From assembly GCA_949358305.1 (NCBI GenBank), contig OX442316.1, positions 10,356,001 to 10,416,000 on the forward strand: a stretch of DNA of 60,000 nt, given 5' to 3'. Made by a program: the position numbers and the translations under genes. Positions 57,474 through 60,000 of the stretch are shown here, in pieces. The notes beneath the pieces were generated by a model. The model worked only from the letters and a program-made list of their open reading frames with translations, did no database searches and was not told where the DNA came from. This DNA is from Strigamia acuminata (taxonomy: Eukaryota; Arthropoda; Chilopoda; Geophilomorpha; Linotaeniidae). The first letter of the stretch is position 1; each line of letters opens with the position of its first letter.

Positions 57474-59970
57474 ATGAAGCTGGTAAATATGTTTTTAATT
57501 AACCAATATTAAATATTTATGTTTTTTAGACCGATCTGTTTAAACTGTCGTTTTTGTTTGATTTTTAGTATTATTTAAGCAACCATCCAAACAAGCCATG
57601 CAATATACTAAAATTCAAAAGCACAACATTAATGTTGGATTGTGGATTGGATATGACGTCTTGTATGCATTTCTTACCAATACCTTTGATTGATAAGTAA
57701 AGAAAAAAATTAAATTATAATTATTCAATTGATATATTTCTTTGATTCTTGCAGCTCGAGATTATCGAGTCTTCCGTCGTGGACACCCCGAGAAGTTGTG
57801 AATACCCACTTAGAAGGAGTAAGAATCTTATTATCAAGAATTGACATATTTAATCGTCACAAACAATATTTTTATAGGAGTTGAAGGAATGTTCAGGACG
57901 AGTATTTGTTAATAGCCAACCGGAGTTTTGTTTACCTGAAGTAATATATTTGATTTCGTCCTTTTTTTCAACGCGTATAATTTGTTGACGAATATTTTCA
58001 GACTGAAATAATCAATTTCGCAGAAGTAGACGTAATATTAATTTCAAATTATTTATGTATGTTGGCATTACCGTTTATCACGGAATGCTACGGTTTTCGA
58101 GGAGTTGTGTACATGACAGAACCAACTTTACAAATTGGGAGGTAAAATGTTTATTCGAATAAACAAACACAAATTGAATTTTGTTTTATAAATTTGCAAA
58201 AATATTATCTAGGTTGTTTATGGAGGAAGTTGTAGAATACATTGAAAGGACACCTCACAATAAAAATGCCAGCCGATGGAAAGCAGCAGATATATTAAAA
58301 TTACTTCCACCTTCCTTTCACGACGCTGTGAAACCACACATGTGGAAGCAGTGGTATACCTTGAAAGATGTCAATTATTCTTTAGCGCGAGTTCAAATGG
58401 TCGGATTCTCTGAAATACGGGTAAATAAAAATTTAATTCAATTTAATTCAATTTAAATTAAATGATTTCGTTAGGATGTATTTGGCGCCTTAACTGTGAC
58501 TCCCATAAGTTCCGGGTTTTGTTTGGGGAGTTGTAACTGGCTAATTCAGTCAGATTACGAAAAGGTAATTTAAAATCAATGAGAAATAAATAGGGTAAAT
58601 ATAATTTTATACTGTTAATTTTTTTCTTTTAGATTGCTTACATTTCTGGCTCGTCAACCTTAACAACTCATCCAAGACCCATGGATCAAACATCATTAAA
58701 AAATGCAGATTTATTAATCATGAATTGTTTGACACAAACACCACTTTACAATCCCGATACGATGTTGGGAGAATTCTGCATGACAGTTGGTACGAGAAAT
58801 AAAGAACAATCCCTTTAATATTTTAATATTTTTTAAAATTTAATAGCAATAACTGTTAGAAATGGTGGAAACGTTCTTGTACCGTGTTATCCTTCCGGCG
58901 TAACTTACGATCTATTTGAATGTTTATCTGGACATTTGGATCACTCCGGTTTAACACAAGTTCCCATGTTCTTTGTTTCACCCGTTGCAGACAGCTCATT
59001 AGCATATTCAAATATTTTTGCCGAATGGTAATATTTTTGTCTAAATTAAATTAAATTATACAAAATTTGCATTCTCAGGTTATCTCAAGTAAAACAGTCC
59101 AAAGTGTATCTTCCCGAGGAACCATTCCCGCACGCACATCTAGTAAGAGCCGGACGTTTGAAACATTTTAAAAACATATACAGCGATGGTTTCAGCAATG
59201 AGTTTCGTTCTCCTTGCATAATGTTTAGTGGTCATCCATCTTTACGATTTGGAGATGCAGTTCACTTTATGGAACTATGGGGCGGGTCTGGGAACAACAC
59301 TGTCGTTTTTACTGGTATAATTATTATTTTTTTGCATTTCCTTTTATAAACATCAAATTTTGTGTTATTTGTATTTATTATTTATTTTTTAGAACCAGAT
59401 TTTCCTTATCTCGACGCATTAGCACCTTATCAACCCTTGGCGATGAAAGTGAGTAAATTTCTATTTAAAAAATGTAATTTATTTTGATTTTTGTGTTTTT
59501 AGTACGTTCATTGTCCGATCGACACTGGATTGAGTTATGCTCAAGCGAATAAATTAATTCGCGACTTGAAACCATCGTATTTAGTTGTTCCTGAGCAGTA
59601 CACTTTACCTCCTCCGCTTCATCCTCACAGGACAGATTTAGTTTTACAAAGTGTAAGTGAGAATTTTTTAATTTTTCGTGAATTTTGTTTTTAATTTAAT
59701 GTTTCCATGTCAATCAGGATATTCCAACGACCACAGTTCGTCGTGCGGAAGTTGTAAATTTACCCATTCGAAGGCAGTTTGAACAAGTTGAATTAGAACC
59801 TTTTGTGAGAGGCTAAATAATAATAAACACATAAAAACTATTACCTTATAATTTTCAAAATTGTTTTTTAGTTAGCTATGTCTGTCGTTCCTGTCGAAAT
59901 CCGACCCGGTGTTTCCGTGACAACATTTAATGGTCTTTTAGTTGTAAAAGACAACAAATACGCCATTAAG
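57474..59970 (+). CDS. INTS9: Integrator complex subunit 9 (INTS9), 3'-truncated by window edge
   Basis: Fourteen exons are visible from ATG 57474 (57474-57482, 57569-57696, 57755-57818, 57878-57940, 58002-58141, 58213-58420, 58475-58564, 58633-58789, 58847-59027, 59079-59314, 59393-59448, 59503-59652, 59718-59804, 59872-59970). They give 556 of about 650 residues. INTS9 is the catalytically inactive metallo-beta-lactamase/beta-CASP partner of INTS11 in the Integrator endonuclease that cleaves snRNA and promoter-proximal transcripts. Visible parts are the opening [27 protein letters not shown], the lactamase core [18 protein letters not shown], and [16 protein letters not shown]. The beta-CASP region includes [19 protein letters not shown] and [20 protein letters not shown]. 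The HxHxDH metal motif is absent, as in the family. Confidence 0.96.
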
Positions 59971-60000
59971 GTGAAATATTTATTACTACAAATTATTTTA

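Overview
This is a window of insect nuclear DNA. It is AT-rich, nearly every gene is split by short GT-AG introns, promoters are shared head-to-head, and there is an interstitial (TTAGG)n-type telomere-like array. The gene set is ordinary for a holometabolous insect and a beetle is my best guess, but I cannot name the species. I rebuilt exons by hand from splice signals, reading-frame phase and recalled protein families. For most genes the summed exon lengths close exactly in frame, which is the main support for the models.

Layout. 1-4.9 kb: 3' portion of CFAP61 (+), a flagellar protein. 5.1-16.7 kb: a complete KIF26-type kinesin (-) in 15 coding exons with three long introns. 18.2-19.8 kb: ARMT1/DUF89 phosphatase (+). 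21.3-22.0 kb: a small secreted protein with a bacterial-looking 3D (double-psi beta-barrel) domain (+). 22.4-23.7 kb: alpha-SNAP (+). 24.5-27.3 kb: 2-hydroxyacyl-CoA lyase HACL1 (-), ending in the peroxisomal signal SKL. 27.5-30.7 kb: USPL1 SUMO isopeptidase (-). 31.3-32.5 kb: BTB-BACK protein (+).

32.2-40 kb is a tandem duplication of about 3.8 kb carrying the BTB gene's 3' end plus an SLC17 transporter. The proximal SLC17 copy has two in-frame stops; the distal copy is intact. 40.1-44.8 kb: TOPBP1/mus101 (+). 44.9-48.6 kb is a rearranged, repeat-rich island. It holds an SLC17 3'-end fragment, a foldback element with telomere-like repeats in its loop, C-rich repetitive DNA, an intronless leucine-rich-repeat gene, and a 148-bp TOPBP1 exon-1 fragment fused to TOPBP1 3'-flanking sequence. 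48.6-50.4 kb: a third, intact SLC17-like transporter (-).

50.9-54.6 kb is a compact run: NDUFAF8 (+), TMEM18 (-), an unrecognised 81-residue membrane protein (+) and TIMMDC1 (-). Two of these are complex I assembly factors. 55.2-57.3 kb: PDIA6/P5 disulfide isomerase (-), divergent by about 205 bp from INTS9 (+), which runs off the right edge.

Most of these genes are unrelated housekeeping genes. Real local relationships are the SLC17 cluster and its rearrangements, and the closeness of the two complex I assembly genes. I see no clearly new multi-gene system. The least explained items are the 3D-domain secreted protein, the telomere-repeat foldback element and the intronless LRR gene beside it.
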